This document shows positions 33,274-43,673 of a DNA stretch of 64,000 nt, in pieces. The notes beneath the pieces are model-generated. The model did not search any database and was not told the DNA's origin. It saw only the letters and a list, made by a program, of their open reading frames with translations. Source of the DNA: Hypoxylon rubiginosum (taxonomy: Eukaryota; Ascomycota; Sordariomycetes; Xylariales; Hypoxylaceae). The position numbers and the translations under genes were made by a program. Each line of letters begins with the position of its first letter. Within the stretch, counting starts at the first letter, position 1. The DNA is taken from positions 558,001 through 622,000 of the forward strand of contig CADCXA010000056.1 in NCBI GenBank assembly GCA_902806565.1, read 5' to 3'.

Positions 33274-35154
33274 ATGCTGCCCCAGAACCGGAGACTGCGG
33301 CATCTCCAGGGTATTTACCTACGAAATCTAAGCTTTACACGCCCCCAAGGCCGTGCCACCGACGACCTAGAAGCAGACCTCCCCTCCACCAAGTTCCAGT
33401 CTCTCCACGATGGCCCGCCGCAGCTTCACCACGCCCATTCGTCCGAGAGCCTGATCCCGACGACCCGAGCGAATGCCGGTGCGCGGCGGCGCAGCACGAA
33501 CCTAGCCAATGTCAGTCCTCTCACGCGCCAGAAGCAGCTGGAGTACACCGTCGAGAGTAGAGCTGCCGACGTGTTCTTCACGCTGCACTGCGCCGAAGGG
33601 AAAGAGCCCGTGTACATCAGCGAAGTCGGCGAGCGTGCCACCAACTTCAACTTCCGCTTCTTCGACCTCTCCCAGGGCGGCCCCTCCGTCACCCGGCAGT
33701 CCCAATTCGTCATCAAGATCTGGGCCAAGCGGCAGCTCGCCTGGGGCCTGCTGGTCACCGAGCAGGTCGACCTCCGCAACCTGCACTTTCTCGGCGGCCT
33801 ACGGAACCAGCACTTCCCCCCGAACTGCCTCGTCTTCCACCTCCTCGACGGCATCTACTCCCTCGAGCTCGCGAGCAGGAAGCCCGAACCGAAGCAGGCC
33901 TCCCCTCTTCCGACGTCCTCGTACAACGCCCTGATGAAGCTCTCCAACCTCGACAACTCCATCCAGGACGCCCTCGCCACGCGCGAGGCCCTCACCGCGC
34001 AGATCAACTCCCTCCTCGACCGCGCGCCCCCCGACGCCGTGCCCCAGGCGCAGGAGTCGGCCCTCCTCGCCTCGCGGCACGCGTCCGCCCAGGCCCGCGC
34101 CGTCCGCGCGGCCCGGGCCCGGCGCGCCGACCTCCGGGCCTCGATCGCCGCGCGCCGCCGGGCCATCGAGGAGGGCCGCGCCGCCCAGGCCGCCGCCGCC
34201 GAGGACGTCCGGCACGCGCGGTCCGGGCTCCCGGCCTCGCGGGCCCTGCTGAGCGCCGCGCGCGAGGGCATCCACGGCCAGCGCCGCCGCGTCTGCGAGG
34301 ACCTGTCGCGCATCTTCCCCATCGCGCCCCACCCGTCGGGCGCGCCCCTGTCCTTCACCATCTGCGGGATCCCGCTGCCCAATACCGACTACGATCCGAC
34401 GTCGTCCACGTCGACCGAGGACTCCTTATCCGCCGCTTTGGGTCTGGTCGCGCAGCTGACGGACCAGCTGCAGTACTACCTATCGGTGCCCCTGCCGTAC
34501 CCCGTAGCGCCGTTCGGTTCGCGCAGCGGGATCCGCGACGGCATCTCGCTGCTCCCCGACTCGTACTCGTCTACTTCGTCTTCGAAAAACTCTTCGCAGC
34601 GCGAGTTCCCGCTGTTCCTGCGCGGCGGCGCCACCGCCCAGTACCGCTTCGACTACGCCTGGTTCCTCCTCAACAAGGACGTCGAGGCCCTGTGCGTCGG
34701 CTGCGGGAGCGCCGCCGGGAGCCTCAAGGTCGTCGACATCCGCCACACCCTCCCCAACCTCAAGTACCTGCTCTACGTCTGCAGCGCCGGCCGCGACGAG
34801 GTGCCGGAGCGCAAGCGCGGCGGCGTCAGGGGGTTGTGGGCCGGCCGCATGAAGGGTAAGGTCGGTGCTGGAGGTGGTTCTCTCGATGACGGCGCCAGTA
34901 GCAACGGCGGTAGCCGGCCCGGCAGCGCGGATAGCGAGGTATTGAGCGGCGGCAGGCAGCGGGAGCAGCTTATGGGCCGCGTCATCAGTAGGGAGAGCAG
35001 GGACAGCCGGGAGAACGAGAACGGCAACGGCAACGGCAACGGCGGTGGGTCATCGGCGGGCAGCTCGGTGATAGGCCTGCCGTTCGACGAGAGCACCACC
35101 AAGCTCACGCTCCGGACGAAAGGGATGCGGGAGAATATCGGCGCGCGTGCTTGA
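33274..35154 (+). CDS. UVRAG/Vps38-like protein (Atg14 family)
   Basis: A single exon of 626 residues starts at the ATG at 33274, which has a good context (CCCCACCATG) and opens MLPQNRRLRHLQGIYLRNLSF, the family's N-terminal signature. The frame is open back to 33157, but those 39 residues look like 5' UTR. A C2-like region spans about 45-190 (DVFFTLHCAEGKEPVYISEVG, LRNLHFLGGLRNQHFPPNCLVFHL). A long Ala/Arg-rich coiled coil covers about 230-350. The C-terminal domain includes DYAWFLLNKDVEALC and LPNLKYLLYV. The tail is Gly/Asn/Ser-rich. Vps38/UVRAG is a subunit of the class III PI3-kinase complex II (with Vps34, Vps15 and Vps30/Beclin), acting in endosomal sorting and autophagy. GC-rich codon use matches other long genes here. 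Confidence 0.88.
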   Translation: MLPQNRRLRHLQGIYLRNLSFTRPQGRATDDLEADLPSTKFQSLHDGPPQLHHAHSSESLIPTTRANAGARRRSTNLANVSPLTRQKQLEYTVESRAADVFFTLHCAEGKEPVYISEVGERATNFNFRFFDLSQGGPSVTRQSQFVIKIWAKRQLAWGLLVTEQVDLRNLHFLGGLRNQHFPPNCLVFHLLDGIYSLELASRKPEPKQASPLPTSSYNALMKLSNLDNSIQDALATREALTAQINSLLDRAPPDAVPQAQESALLASRHASAQARAVRAARARRADLRASIAARRRAIEEGRAAQAAAAEDVRHARSGLPASRALLSAAREGIHGQRRRVCEDLSRIFPIAPHPSGAPLSFTICGIPLPNTDYDPTSSTSTEDSLSAALGLVAQLTDQLQYYLSVPLPYPVAPFGSRSGIRDGISLLPDSYSSTSSSKNSSQREFPLFLRGGATAQYRFDYAWFLLNKDVEALCVGCGSAAGSLKVVDIRHTLPNLKYLLYVCSAGRDEVPERKRGGVRGLWAGRMKGKVGAGGGSLDDGASSNGGSRPGSADSEVLSGGRQREQLMGRVISRESRDSRENENGNGNGNGGGSSAGSSVIGLPFDESTTKLTLRTKGMRENIGARA

Positions 35155-35971
35155 GATGCTGCCACGCAATTGACTACTTACTACGTACTACATACCTGAG
35201 ATGATACCCGTGTACGATACCTACACCCACACTTAGACATGAAAAAGAATTGACTAGCTAGTGTGGCGTCTGGTCTTGAAAAGAGGAGGAAGAGATGAGG
35301 GGAGAAAATGAATGTAATACTTGCATAGCGTTGTCCAAGAAGTACCACGACGTTTTATCAAACGGCTTGTTATTTCTAAATGCTGGATTTATACTCGACT
35401 CTACGCATATTTGCTTTGCTTCCTAGGTTTGCTGAAGCTTGTATGGATGATTGCTTGTCTTCCCAATTTCGTCTTCTATAGTCATACACCCCCTACCCAT
35501 AGATTATTTGCTTTTACTTCATACTGTATCAAACAGCCCTTCCAGAAACCCCGTATTCAAAATAACCTTTGGAGAGGTCATGCTGCTTCCACGCCATCGC
35601 ACATTACGAGACAGCTCTTAAGAATGCACACAGCTTTAAGTCAATGACGAATATTTAATTCATGGCTGCCTCGCTTAGACACGGTAATCATACACGATAT
35701 CCAGGCACCGCGGGCTCGAACCCGTATCCTGGCATCTATCTCTCTAGGGTATAACCCACCTACTTTCAACCACCGCTACCTCACCTCACCTTACTACATC
35801 CCGCTATAATGATATTTCCTTCCCTTCCCTTCCCTTCCCTCTCCTTTCCACAGGTAAAATACAATACCATACGCATACATACACATCCACAGTCCCACCC
35901 CCCTTACTTCCAAAACGCCAACAATAATTCCGCCCTCCGATAATACAATCCCCCCCCCTTTGTCCGTCCTT
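35155..35971. other. Converging 3' flanks
   Basis: The 3' ends of the UVRAG-like gene and RTC1 face each other here. A CCTTC-type microsatellite lies at 35816-35840. A short GC-rich hairpin with a tRNA-like T-arm sits at 35701-35736 but does not form a cloverleaf. Confidence 0.6.
35816..35840. repeat. TCCCT microsatellite
   Basis: About five units of the pentamer TCCCT (TTCCT in the first) occur in the 3' flank of RTC1. Confidence 0.85.
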
Positions 35972-38900
35972 CTACCGCCCCTCCCCCGGCGGCCCCGCGA
36001 ACTTGACGCTCTTCCTGCGCTCCGGCCCGCTCCCGCCGCCCGCGAGGACGCTAGCAGCCGCGCGCCCGGGGCTCGAGCTCAGGATCCCCGCCAGGAGCCC
36101 GCCTCCTCCGTTGCTGCTTCCACCGCTTCCCACGCTCCCGCTGGTACCGACGTCCGCCGCGGCGGACAGGGTCTCGCGAACGCTTTCGACGGCGCGGCTC
36201 TGCGGGACCTCGATAGCGTCGCCGCGGATAGCCGTGGCGGCCGACGTGGCGGCAGTGGCAGACGCCGATGCCGACGCGCTGTTGGCGGAGCTGGTCTTGC
36301 GGTCCTTGGCCGTAGTCCGCTTATTCAGACCGAGGCCGCCGAGGCCGGACCCGGCGCTGACGGACCCGCGCGTCTGCTCGCGCACCGCGCGGCCCAGCTC
36401 CTCGGTGCGCGCGGCGCTGGTCTCGTTGCGCCAGCGGCCAGGGAGGCACGCGTGCCCGCACCCGTCGAGCGGGCAGCAGCCGTCGCTGTTGGTCTCCGGG
36501 AACGGGCCGTCTACCGCGAACGCCGGGGATGAAAACGGCAGGGCCGGGAAGGCTTCCTTCGACGGCGGCGCCACGGGCGCGTGCCAGTCCTGCAGGCAGT
36601 TCGCGTGCCCGCCGTGGGAGCATCCGGGGCAGTACCACCACGTGGAGAGGATCGGCTCGGCCGAGGCCGGACGCGGAGAGGCGGATGCGGCGAAACCTTC
36701 GACCACCGGGACGGTATGAGGCGGGTCGGCCGTAGCGTCTCGGTGTCCGCAGACCGCGCAAGGCGCCATGACGGCGCGGCAGCGCTCACATTTCCAGATG
36801 CCCGGACCGTCAGTCTTCGAGCGATCGATTTCGCGGGGTTTGTGGCAGTTCGAACACATAAAACCTACCGAGACGCGATCTTGTGCCGGTGCAAATACGG
36901 AAGGATAATTCTCACCCCATAAATCGAGACCGTCGGGCCAGCCGTGGACGCAAAGATTACGTAACAGAGCAGCTTCCACGAATAGTTTCATGCCCATGAG
37001 CCGGTTGTGATGTTGTCGGAGTATAGCAGCCGCTTGGTAAGAATCGATCACGTCGTCAGGAACGAGAGGCTTCAAGAGGAGAATTATAGCGGACGCGTTC
37101 AAGGCGGATTGTTTCGACTCAAACGCTAGAGCACGAGACAATAAGTCGTACGGATTAATAGGTGGGATGAGCATCCTTCCTGCGACCTCGGCTGTAATAG
37201 GATGCGGGTAGGGAGGATCATCTGCCCAAGGGAGGTAATCGGTCTCGGTGATATGTGGCGAGAGGTGATTCTCGGGCTGGTCCTTATCAGAGAGTCCGGA
37301 AGTGAATTTTGGTAAGATTAGCCCCGGGCCTGAGTATCTTAGAGAGCGACTATCGGTTTGCTGTGGAGAATCGCTATCAAATGTATCCGTAGTAGCTTGG
37401 GTTATCTGTAACTCCTCCGTCAGGCTAGAATCATGTCGTTCTATCGGCTGACGAATCGGATATCTGGCGCTTTCGGGAGATTCATCGATTCGTTTGCCTC
37501 TGATTCTACTTTCATATTCCCCGTCTGCCTCTTCCGGACTTGAGTGGTTCCGTTCAAGTTTCCTAGACAGTTGACGACCGCTTCCACTAGAAGACTCGGT
37601 CAGACCTGATGTTTGTCTGCTGGTATCGGAGATGGAAAATATTTGAGCGTAACTCTCGTCAGAATCGTGTCTAGCTATAGACTTCCGGTGCTGACTTGGC
37701 GATCCCGAATCTACAAACTCAAGATTCCTAGGCCCTCTTCTCCTCGGGACGTCAATCGCTCTTGGAATATTCTCGGCGGCGTCCACATCGTAGAAATCGT
37801 AGCCTTCCGTGCTTGATTTCTGACTACCGTGACTATCATGACTAAGGGTAGAAAGAGAAGCCGAATTAAGTCTTCTTCTCGGACTAGCACCATCTGGAAG
37901 TACGCCGGGCGGCAGGTTGAAACTCTCCATTTCTAGGACGGGGGTCAACATCCTTCCACCGCCATGTTCGATATAGTCGTTAGTCTCTTCATTGACCGGC
38001 CGAGCTAACGGCGTAGGTACGTTCGATTCGCTGTCTATCTCTTCAGCAAGTAATGACTTGGCATGAGGGTGACGACCCTCTAAGGATGTTACGGACGCCG
38101 GCTTCCTTGGCGTGTCTTCCCCGTTTATCTTCAGCCTTGGTGAGGTGTCTGTTTTCGAAAATATCGGACTAGTTTCAAATCGAGTATCAAGTACGCCGTT
38201 CTCGACGTTGAGTTGCGGCTTCTGACGGCGGTTTAAGCGCTGTTCTAGGTGATACTGAGACCGCCGTGATAAAAGTAGGCCAATGGCGTAAGCTAGTATA
38301 CGCCACGTCTGTGCTAGCCGAAACTGGCTGACATTCTCGGAAGCTCGTGCGTACTGCTCGATGATCCCGGATATCCTTTCATGTAGCGGCTTCGCCCCTT
38401 CAGTATATGGAAGTTCCCGCTCGAGAATTTCTAGATATTGCCTCGACAAGTAACGGTACAAGTGCGTGTTCGAGGCCGCAGGAGTCGGCCCAATCGCCAT
38501 GATTTGCTGTGGCTTAAATGGGCCGGTTATATTCATCGACTGATCTAAGGGGATAACTTTTTCCTCTACGCCCGCACCGGACGGGGGTGTAGTGCTCAAA
38601 GTTTGAGCCGCTCGGCTGGTCGCTCGACGCTTTTCGGTGGTACGTCGTCTTGCGCCCAGGAAACTACCAATCACATCCTCTTCGGAATCACTACGACTAA
38701 TACTGAGCATCTGACCAGTAGGACTTGAGCTATAGGACGAAGTAGGCAATCCATGCTGCGCTACGATCGCAGGGCGTGGTCGGGGTAATTGGACCCTCTC
38801 TTCGAGGAATATGAGTGCTTCTCCTCGAGCAGAAAATGCAAGGCTCGAGAGTGACTGGCGATCTATGACCTTGGGAGCAAATGCAACGTCGCATTGAGCG

Positions 38901-40054
38901 AAACCACCGGGGCCGGCAGTCCATAAGAGGTCCTGATCATGCCAGAGAATGGCACTAGGTGAATTATCAAATATGTCGATTTCCTTGTATGGCATCGTCG
39001 GGCGCGCCAGATCCCAAATATGCACCGAGCTGATGCCATGCTTCTTGATGTGTCCGCCCTCATCATACGATACGGCGACCTGGGCGGCGCGACGTCCTTG
39101 GGCGGTGGCAGACCAGAGGCCCGGCCGCCATGCCACGGACGTGACGGGGGCTGGGCAGTTAATTGTCCATTTAGGCTTCTGTCTCTTGCCGGCATTCCCG
39201 GACAAGTCCCAGACGTAGCACTTGCTATCCAATCCGGCGCTGATCAAGTGATCGCCATCAGCATGCCACGATATAGAGGAGGCTCCCTTCTGCGTATCAT
39301 GCGCATTGATCCGCATCACGGGCACGTTGTTCTTGCGGATGTCCCACTTCAAAACGATACCGGAATCAGTAGCACAGGCAAACGCGAAGCCATCCTTGGG
39401 TGACCACTTCACATCGCTAACGCCGTCGGAATTACAGTTGAAAGCTTGAAATTGTCGAAAGGTCGGACCGGTTCTGCTGGGGATGGGTGCCTTTACATCA
39501 AAGCAACGAACCGTGCCGTCCTGACTTCCAGACAATAGCAAGGTTCCCTTATGAGGGTTGGAATCGAGCTTGTTGATCTGCCGCGAATCCTGTCTGATCT
39601 GGATGAAATCAAGACCGACTCCTAAGCGGCTGATATCATACATGAAAATCTTGCCATTGGCGCAGGCGGTGAAGACGCTGAGGTTGCCACTGTGGTTGGA
39701 AACAAACCTGACATCTTTTATCGATAGTTGGTCCGATACCAAACTCGCTGGGTTGGTCTTGTTCGCAAATTGGGCGGTGATGGCGGAGCGGATATCAACG
39801 CCTTCCTTAATGTGGAGGCCGTCGAAGTGGATGGTCTTGAGTATGTGGCGACCACCTAGCACAGCAAGCTGGCCGTCGGGAGACCTGTCGAGACAGGCTA
39901 CGGGTACGGTAGAGGGATAGACTGCGTCTTGCGAAGCGTTTGGTCGGTAGGACTGGGGAACGGGCGAGCTGGTGACGCCGAGGTTGCTATCGTTGGGAGA
40001 GTCGGGATTCTGTCGGCCAAGTAGCCTCCTCACGATCTTGTGCTGGTTATACAT
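35972..40054 (-). CDS. RTC1: RTC1/SEA2 (WDR24-like), SEACAT/GATOR2 subunit
   Basis: One exon encodes 1,360 residues from the ATG at 40054. N-terminal WD40 repeats span about 50-430 with clear strands (LLLSGSQDGTVRCFDVK, GVSDVKWSPKDGFAFACATD, SISWHADGDHLISAGLDSK). A long Ser-rich disordered middle follows. The C-terminal zinc-binding RING-type module begins near 1065: CSNCHKP, WKCERCRAVMAPCAVCG, WWYCPGCSHGGHANCLQDW and CPLDGCGHACLPGRW, with the full set of Cys/His pairs. In yeast Rtc1 (Sea2) belongs to the vacuole-associated SEA complex that controls TORC1 in response to amino acids. The human counterpart is WDR24. The tail is Ala/Ser/Gly-rich. It is divergent from the aldolase gene at 40903. 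Confidence 0.93.
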   Translation of the reverse strand: MYNQHKIVRRLLGRQNPDSPNDSNLGVTSSPVPQSYRPNASQDAVYPSTVPVACLDRSPDGQLAVLGGRHILKTIHFDGLHIKEGVDIRSAITAQFANKTNPASLVSDQLSIKDVRFVSNHSGNLSVFTACANGKIFMYDISRLGVGLDFIQIRQDSRQINKLDSNPHKGTLLLSGSQDGTVRCFDVKAPIPSRTGPTFRQFQAFNCNSDGVSDVKWSPKDGFAFACATDSGIVLKWDIRKNNVPVMRINAHDTQKGASSISWHADGDHLISAGLDSKCYVWDLSGNAGKRQKPKWTINCPAPVTSVAWRPGLWSATAQGRRAAQVAVSYDEGGHIKKHGISSVHIWDLARPTMPYKEIDIFDNSPSAILWHDQDLLWTAGPGGFAQCDVAFAPKVIDRQSLSSLAFSARGEALIFLEERVQLPRPRPAIVAQHGLPTSSYSSSPTGQMLSISRSDSEEDVIGSFLGARRRTTEKRRATSRAAQTLSTTPPSGAGVEEKVIPLDQSMNITGPFKPQQIMAIGPTPAASNTHLYRYLSRQYLEILERELPYTEGAKPLHERISGIIEQYARASENVSQFRLAQTWRILAYAIGLLLSRRSQYHLEQRLNRRQKPQLNVENGVLDTRFETSPIFSKTDTSPRLKINGEDTPRKPASVTSLEGRHPHAKSLLAEEIDSESNVPTPLARPVNEETNDYIEHGGGRMLTPVLEMESFNLPPGVLPDGASPRRRLNSASLSTLSHDSHGSQKSSTEGYDFYDVDAAENIPRAIDVPRRRGPRNLEFVDSGSPSQHRKSIARHDSDESYAQIFSISDTSRQTSGLTESSSGSGRQLSRKLERNHSSPEEADGEYESRIRGKRIDESPESARYPIRQPIERHDSSLTEELQITQATTDTFDSDSPQQTDSRSLRYSGPGLILPKFTSGLSDKDQPENHLSPHITETDYLPWADDPPYPHPITAEVAGRMLIPPINPYDLLSRALAFESKQSALNASAIILLLKPLVPDDVIDSYQAAAILRQHHNRLMGMKLFVEAALLRNLCVHGWPDGLDLWGENYPSVFAPAQDRVSVGFMCSNCHKPREIDRSKTDGPGIWKCERCRAVMAPCAVCGHRDATADPPHTVPVVEGFAASASPRPASAEPILSTWWYCPGCSHGGHANCLQDWHAPVAPPSKEAFPALPFSSPAFAVDGPFPETNSDGCCPLDGCGHACLPGRWRNETSAARTEELGRAVREQTRGSVSAGSGLGGLGLNKRTTAKDRKTSSANSASASASATAATSAATAIRGDAIEVPQSRAVESVRETLSAAADVGTSGSVGSGGSSNGGGGLLAGILSSSPGRAAASVLAGGGSGPERRKSVKFAGPPGEGR

Positions 40055-40902
40055 GTCGTCGATGGCGCCGTGAGGCCGCTGTAATCGCGGAAGTCAGTAG
40101 CGTCATGGTTCTCGTGTCGAGAAACCCGCGCCGAATCCGATCAGGTCATAAATGGTACGCGATTCCGGTCGGGTTGAAATTTATTGCGACGAGTTGCGAA
40201 TTGTACTGCTAGTCATGTCGCGAGAGCTGCAATAAATGCGCTTGGTGAAGTGTTGAAATACGTCAACGAACGCCAATGAACGGTGTTGAAAGCTACCAAA
40301 CGGGCACTATCGAAGCTTACCGGGCGCGATAGAAGTAACCCCACATCGGGTTATGCATCAATTGTGCATATGCATTTGCATGTGCATAAGCCAATTGACA
40401 ATTCCCCATGAAGATTCGGCATTGATAGACAAGTGTCAAAAGCTCGCTGCCAAAGCCTTATTATATACACGGGTCAATTATTGTAAGAGACCAGGCTTTT
40501 CATTCGCAACGAGAGGACTATTGAATAGACAGAGAGGTGAGTAGGAACAATCATATTATAGGCGCGCATAATAAGAGGTCGACGTCCGTCAATCGCCTTA
40601 AGCCGAATATATCCTCACCATGTGTCCAAGTTGGAGCTATAGTGGAACTCAGAGTAACAATTCCTACCTATACAATCCGTTAAGACTCTAAAGGTCCAGT
40701 CTATACTAGGGCCGAGAGCGGAACGCCAAGAGCAAGAGACGTCGGCTCAAATGCGCCGAACCATCGCAAACGAATAGCCCCACGCTCGTCATTCGACTTA
40801 CTATATTAGAGGCTGTTAACTTGTTAGATTATGTTTAGTGTTTCTTAGATCTTAGACAATAGTATAGAATAACTTCAACCAGTTTAACAAATTGTACATA
40901 TC
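40055..40902. other. Divergent promoter region
   Basis: It is shared by RTC1 (leftward) and the aldolase gene (rightward). A cluster of TGCAT motifs forming imperfect palindromes lies at 40350-40390. No gene was seen. Confidence 0.55.
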
Positions 40903-41847
40903 ATGTCGTTCCCTAAGGTCCCTCCAAGCGGCATTTGGGCGCCGGCCGTGACATATTTCGACCCCAAGACCGACACCCTGGATACGGAGTCGCAAGCGAC
41001 ATACTACTCGTATCTTTCCAAGACCGGCCTTGCGGGGCTCGTCATACTGGGAACCAACGCGGAGACGTTCCTGCTTACCCGCGAAGAGCGGAAGACCCTG
41101 CTCCAGACGGCCCGCCAAGCGTGCGGCCCGTCTTTCCCCATCATGGCCGGCTGCGGCGGCCACTCGACGCGCCAGGTCCTGGAATTCGTCGCCGACGCTG
41201 CCGAGGCCGGCGCCAACTACGTCCTGGTCCTGCCGCCGGGCTACTTCGGCAAGGCCACGACGCCCGCCGTCATCGACAATTTCTACGCCGACATTGCCAC
41301 CGAGAGCCCCCTCCCCGTGGTCCTGTACAACTTCCCCGGAGTCTGCAACGGGATCGACCTGGACTCGGCGACGATCGCCAAGCTAGCCAACGCGCACAGC
41401 AACATCGTAGGCGTCAAGCTGACCTGCGGCTCCGTGGCCAAGATCACGCGCCTCGCCGCCGAGCTGCCGCCGGAGCGGTTCGCCACCTTCGGGGGGCAGT
41501 CGGACTTCTTGATCGGCGGGCTGAGCGTGGGGTCGGCGGGTTGCATAGCCGCCTTCGCCAACGTCTTCCCCAAGAGCATCGTGCGCGTCTACGAGCTGTA
41601 CAAGGAAGGGAAGCACCAAGAAGCGCTGGCGCTGCACCAGAAGGCGGCGCTGGCGGAGCAGCCGTGCAAGGCGGGCATCGCCGCGACCAAGTATGCGGCG
41701 GCTATTCACACGGCGAAGGCGGCGGGCATCGAGGGCGCGGTAGAGAAGCTGAGGCCGAGGCGGCCTTATATAGAGCCGACCGATGCGGCAAAGCGGGATA
41801 TCGCGGCTCAGATGGCGGAGATGGCGGAAATTGAAGGCAAGCTGTAG
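40903..41847 (+). CDS. DapA-family aldolase (DHDPS / HOGA / L-threo-3-deoxy-hexulosonate aldolase type)
   Basis: A single exon of 314 residues has the usual length for this class I aldolase family. The (beta/alpha)8 signatures are present: GIWAPAVTYFD at the N-terminus, GLVILGTNAET (the GTTGE-like substrate loop), the catalytic Tyr in VVLYNFPGVCNGIDL near 146, the Schiff-base Lys in NIVGVKLTCG near 174, and GGQSDFLIGGLSVGSAGCI. Members cleave or form 2-keto acids with pyruvate. In fungi the nearest characterised relatives are LGA1 (D-galacturonate catabolism) and HOGA1-like 4-hydroxy-2-oxoglutarate aldolases, and sequence alone does not separate them. No targeting peptide is seen. It has no pathway neighbours here. 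Confidence 0.85.
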   Translation: MSFPKVPPSGIWAPAVTYFDPKTDTLDTESQATYYSYLSKTGLAGLVILGTNAETFLLTREERKTLLQTARQACGPSFPIMAGCGGHSTRQVLEFVADAAEAGANYVLVLPPGYFGKATTPAVIDNFYADIATESPLPVVLYNFPGVCNGIDLDSATIAKLANAHSNIVGVKLTCGSVAKITRLAAELPPERFATFGGQSDFLIGGLSVGSAGCIAAFANVFPKSIVRVYELYKEGKHQEALALHQKAALAEQPCKAGIAATKYAAAIHTAKAAGIEGAVEKLRPRRPYIEPTDAAKRDIAAQMAEMAEIEGKL

Positions 41848-42055
41848 ATAGCTCGATTTAATGGACTAGCGCTTCCTAGTTGCTACTTGTTACATCGGCA
41901 TGTAAATCCCAGCATTTGGATACATGGATACACAAGCAAGATATAATACAAGAAACGAAATTTTCACATTCTATTTCTACACATAGGTACTCTAGCGAGC
42001 TCCTGGCATCATGAGTTCATGTATACCTATCTAGATAGGCTCTTCTTCTCGCGCT

Positions 42056-42715
42056 CTAGTTTAGACCCCAGACATCCAACGGGTACTCCTTGACGAGGTT
42101 CACGATGGGCAAGAAGCACTTGTTCTGAGCCAGCTCCGGCGTGACGTTGTCATCGTGATGCTCGCACCATCGCTTCATATCTTCCCACCCTACCCAGTGC
42201 CATCCCTCGCATTTCTCCGGTTCCAAAACCTTCCTTCTGTCAACTCTGTAGTCCAGTATATTCTGATGTATGTACCAAGGATAAATGTGACGATGGATGA
42301 ACGATGGAATAAATGAATGGGTAAACATACCTGTGGCTCGGCATTCGCGTTCTCCCTCTGGCATAGCACGAACACCGTGATGTAGTGCTTGGTTTCGGCA
42401 TCGAATACATCGTTCGTCACGGCGACGACCTTGACGGCTTTCACTTTCAGCCCGGTCTCTTCAAGAGTCTCGCGCTCGGCGCAGTCAAGCAGCGATTCCC
42501 CCATCTCCAAGTGACCACCAGGGAATTGCCATGTTCCTATTCCACCGTCAGCCAGTTCTATCCTGAGGACGTTAGGTAAATATTGAAACTAGATACGTAC
42601 CTGCGCCATGACTGCCCTTCCGCTTGCCGAGGACAAACTTGCCGTCTCCGTCGCGGATTATAGCAGCGACACCAACGCGTGGGTGGTAAGTTTGGACCGA
42701 CGATGCTGCAGCCAT
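42056..42715 (-). CDS. Nudix hydrolase, NUDT15-like
   Basis: The exons 42715-42601, 42536-42331 and 42229-42056 encode 164 residues, the same length as human NUDT15. The first intron ends at ATAG after a CTGAC branch point and joins GSHGAG to TWQFPGGHLEMGES. The canonical Nudix box is complete: GGHLEMGESLLDCAERETLEETG. The final segment reads VLEPEKCEGWHWVGWEDM, typical of this subfamily. The second acceptor is less certain, since using 42262 instead would add 11 residues (NILDYRVDRRK). Relatives hydrolyse oxidised or modified nucleoside triphosphates. There is no presequence, so it is probably cytosolic. Confidence 0.85.
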
Positions 42716-43673
42716 ATTCAGATGTCGAGATCGGAAAGATCCTTCTTGTTATTATCAAGTTGTAGATACTGTCTTCCGCAAGGCTTCGTCGTTGTTGAGT
42801 GTTACAAGCCGCCAAGGACGAGCACAGCCTAGATCCGATTAACGGCGGTGGCCCAATGTCGACGGCTGAAGCCTAGGACAAAAATCCAATGAATAGGGCA
42901 AAATATAGTAGATTTCGGCTCTGCGGTGCCGTAGTGCCTGCTTGTATTTGGCAGATAGGTAGAACTATAGAACTATCAATGCTTGCCCTTCTTGTTAGGG
43001 GGGTGGGAGCCGTCCTCTTATACACAGGTGCTAGTGCTGCGCTGCGCAGTATCGCACAGCCCCACATTAGCCCCTGACACCGGATTTGCACAGTGTATCA
43101 TGAGTTTCTATACGGTACTACCTCCTTTTGGACGACAGGAACTGATTCATTCAGGTCTCATGAGAAAAAATCATAACTTTTCCAGCAAGGGCCTAACATC
43201 TAGGTGTGACAGATGTGTCAATAGGGCTCAATTACAGGAATTGAAGCATTAACACAAATCATTGGTCTCAAAACTGCATTTCACAGCACGCAACCTAAGT
43301 TAAGGAACATGAGGAAAAGAGAACTCAAGTTGCTTTCTGAGGCATCATATAGTATTGACTCATGTGAGGGTGTCGGGATATTCTTATCCGAGCATGGCAA
43401 CTCTCAACGACTAGGTCTAGAGTGAACCAAATACCAGACTTCCAAATCCTCACATGCCAATGCCAAATCCCAATCAACCATCATCCTAGTCCTACCACTG
43501 CATCCAAACTCACCCGCAGCACCTAACGCATGCTCTGGCGTCATCTCCTGGCTCTTGTTGCTCGGTTCGTGTTGTTTGCTGCAGCTGTCGTCCTAAGTAT
43601 TAGCCCTATTTCCCATTCCCAAATACCCGGGATCGTGTCTGCCACATCTCACTTACCAGGCGGGACACCTAAG
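42716..43673. other. Intergenic, nothing recognised
   Basis: It holds the promoter of the NUDT15-like gene and the 3' flank of a broken gene. Short frames at 42889-43077 and 43530-43730 lack features. Confidence 0.5.

Noticed and set aside
35701..35740. tRNA-like T-arm (CGGGTTCGAGCCCG on the minus strand)
   Set aside because: The loop has six bases instead of seven, and no anticodon arm, D arm or matching acceptor strand can be drawn around it. At best it is a tRNA fragment.
4681..40054. MTC1 and RTC1 as a telomere-capping cluster
   Set aside because: The names come from yeast genetic screens. The proteins act in vesicle traffic and TORC1 control, lie 30 kb apart and are separated by unrelated genes.
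41004..41834. Long frames at 40935-41834 (+), 41004-41216 (-) and 41383-41709 (-)
   Set aside because: They overlap the aldolase gene in other frames and have Arg/Ala/Gly-rich shadow composition typical of GC-rich coding DNA.
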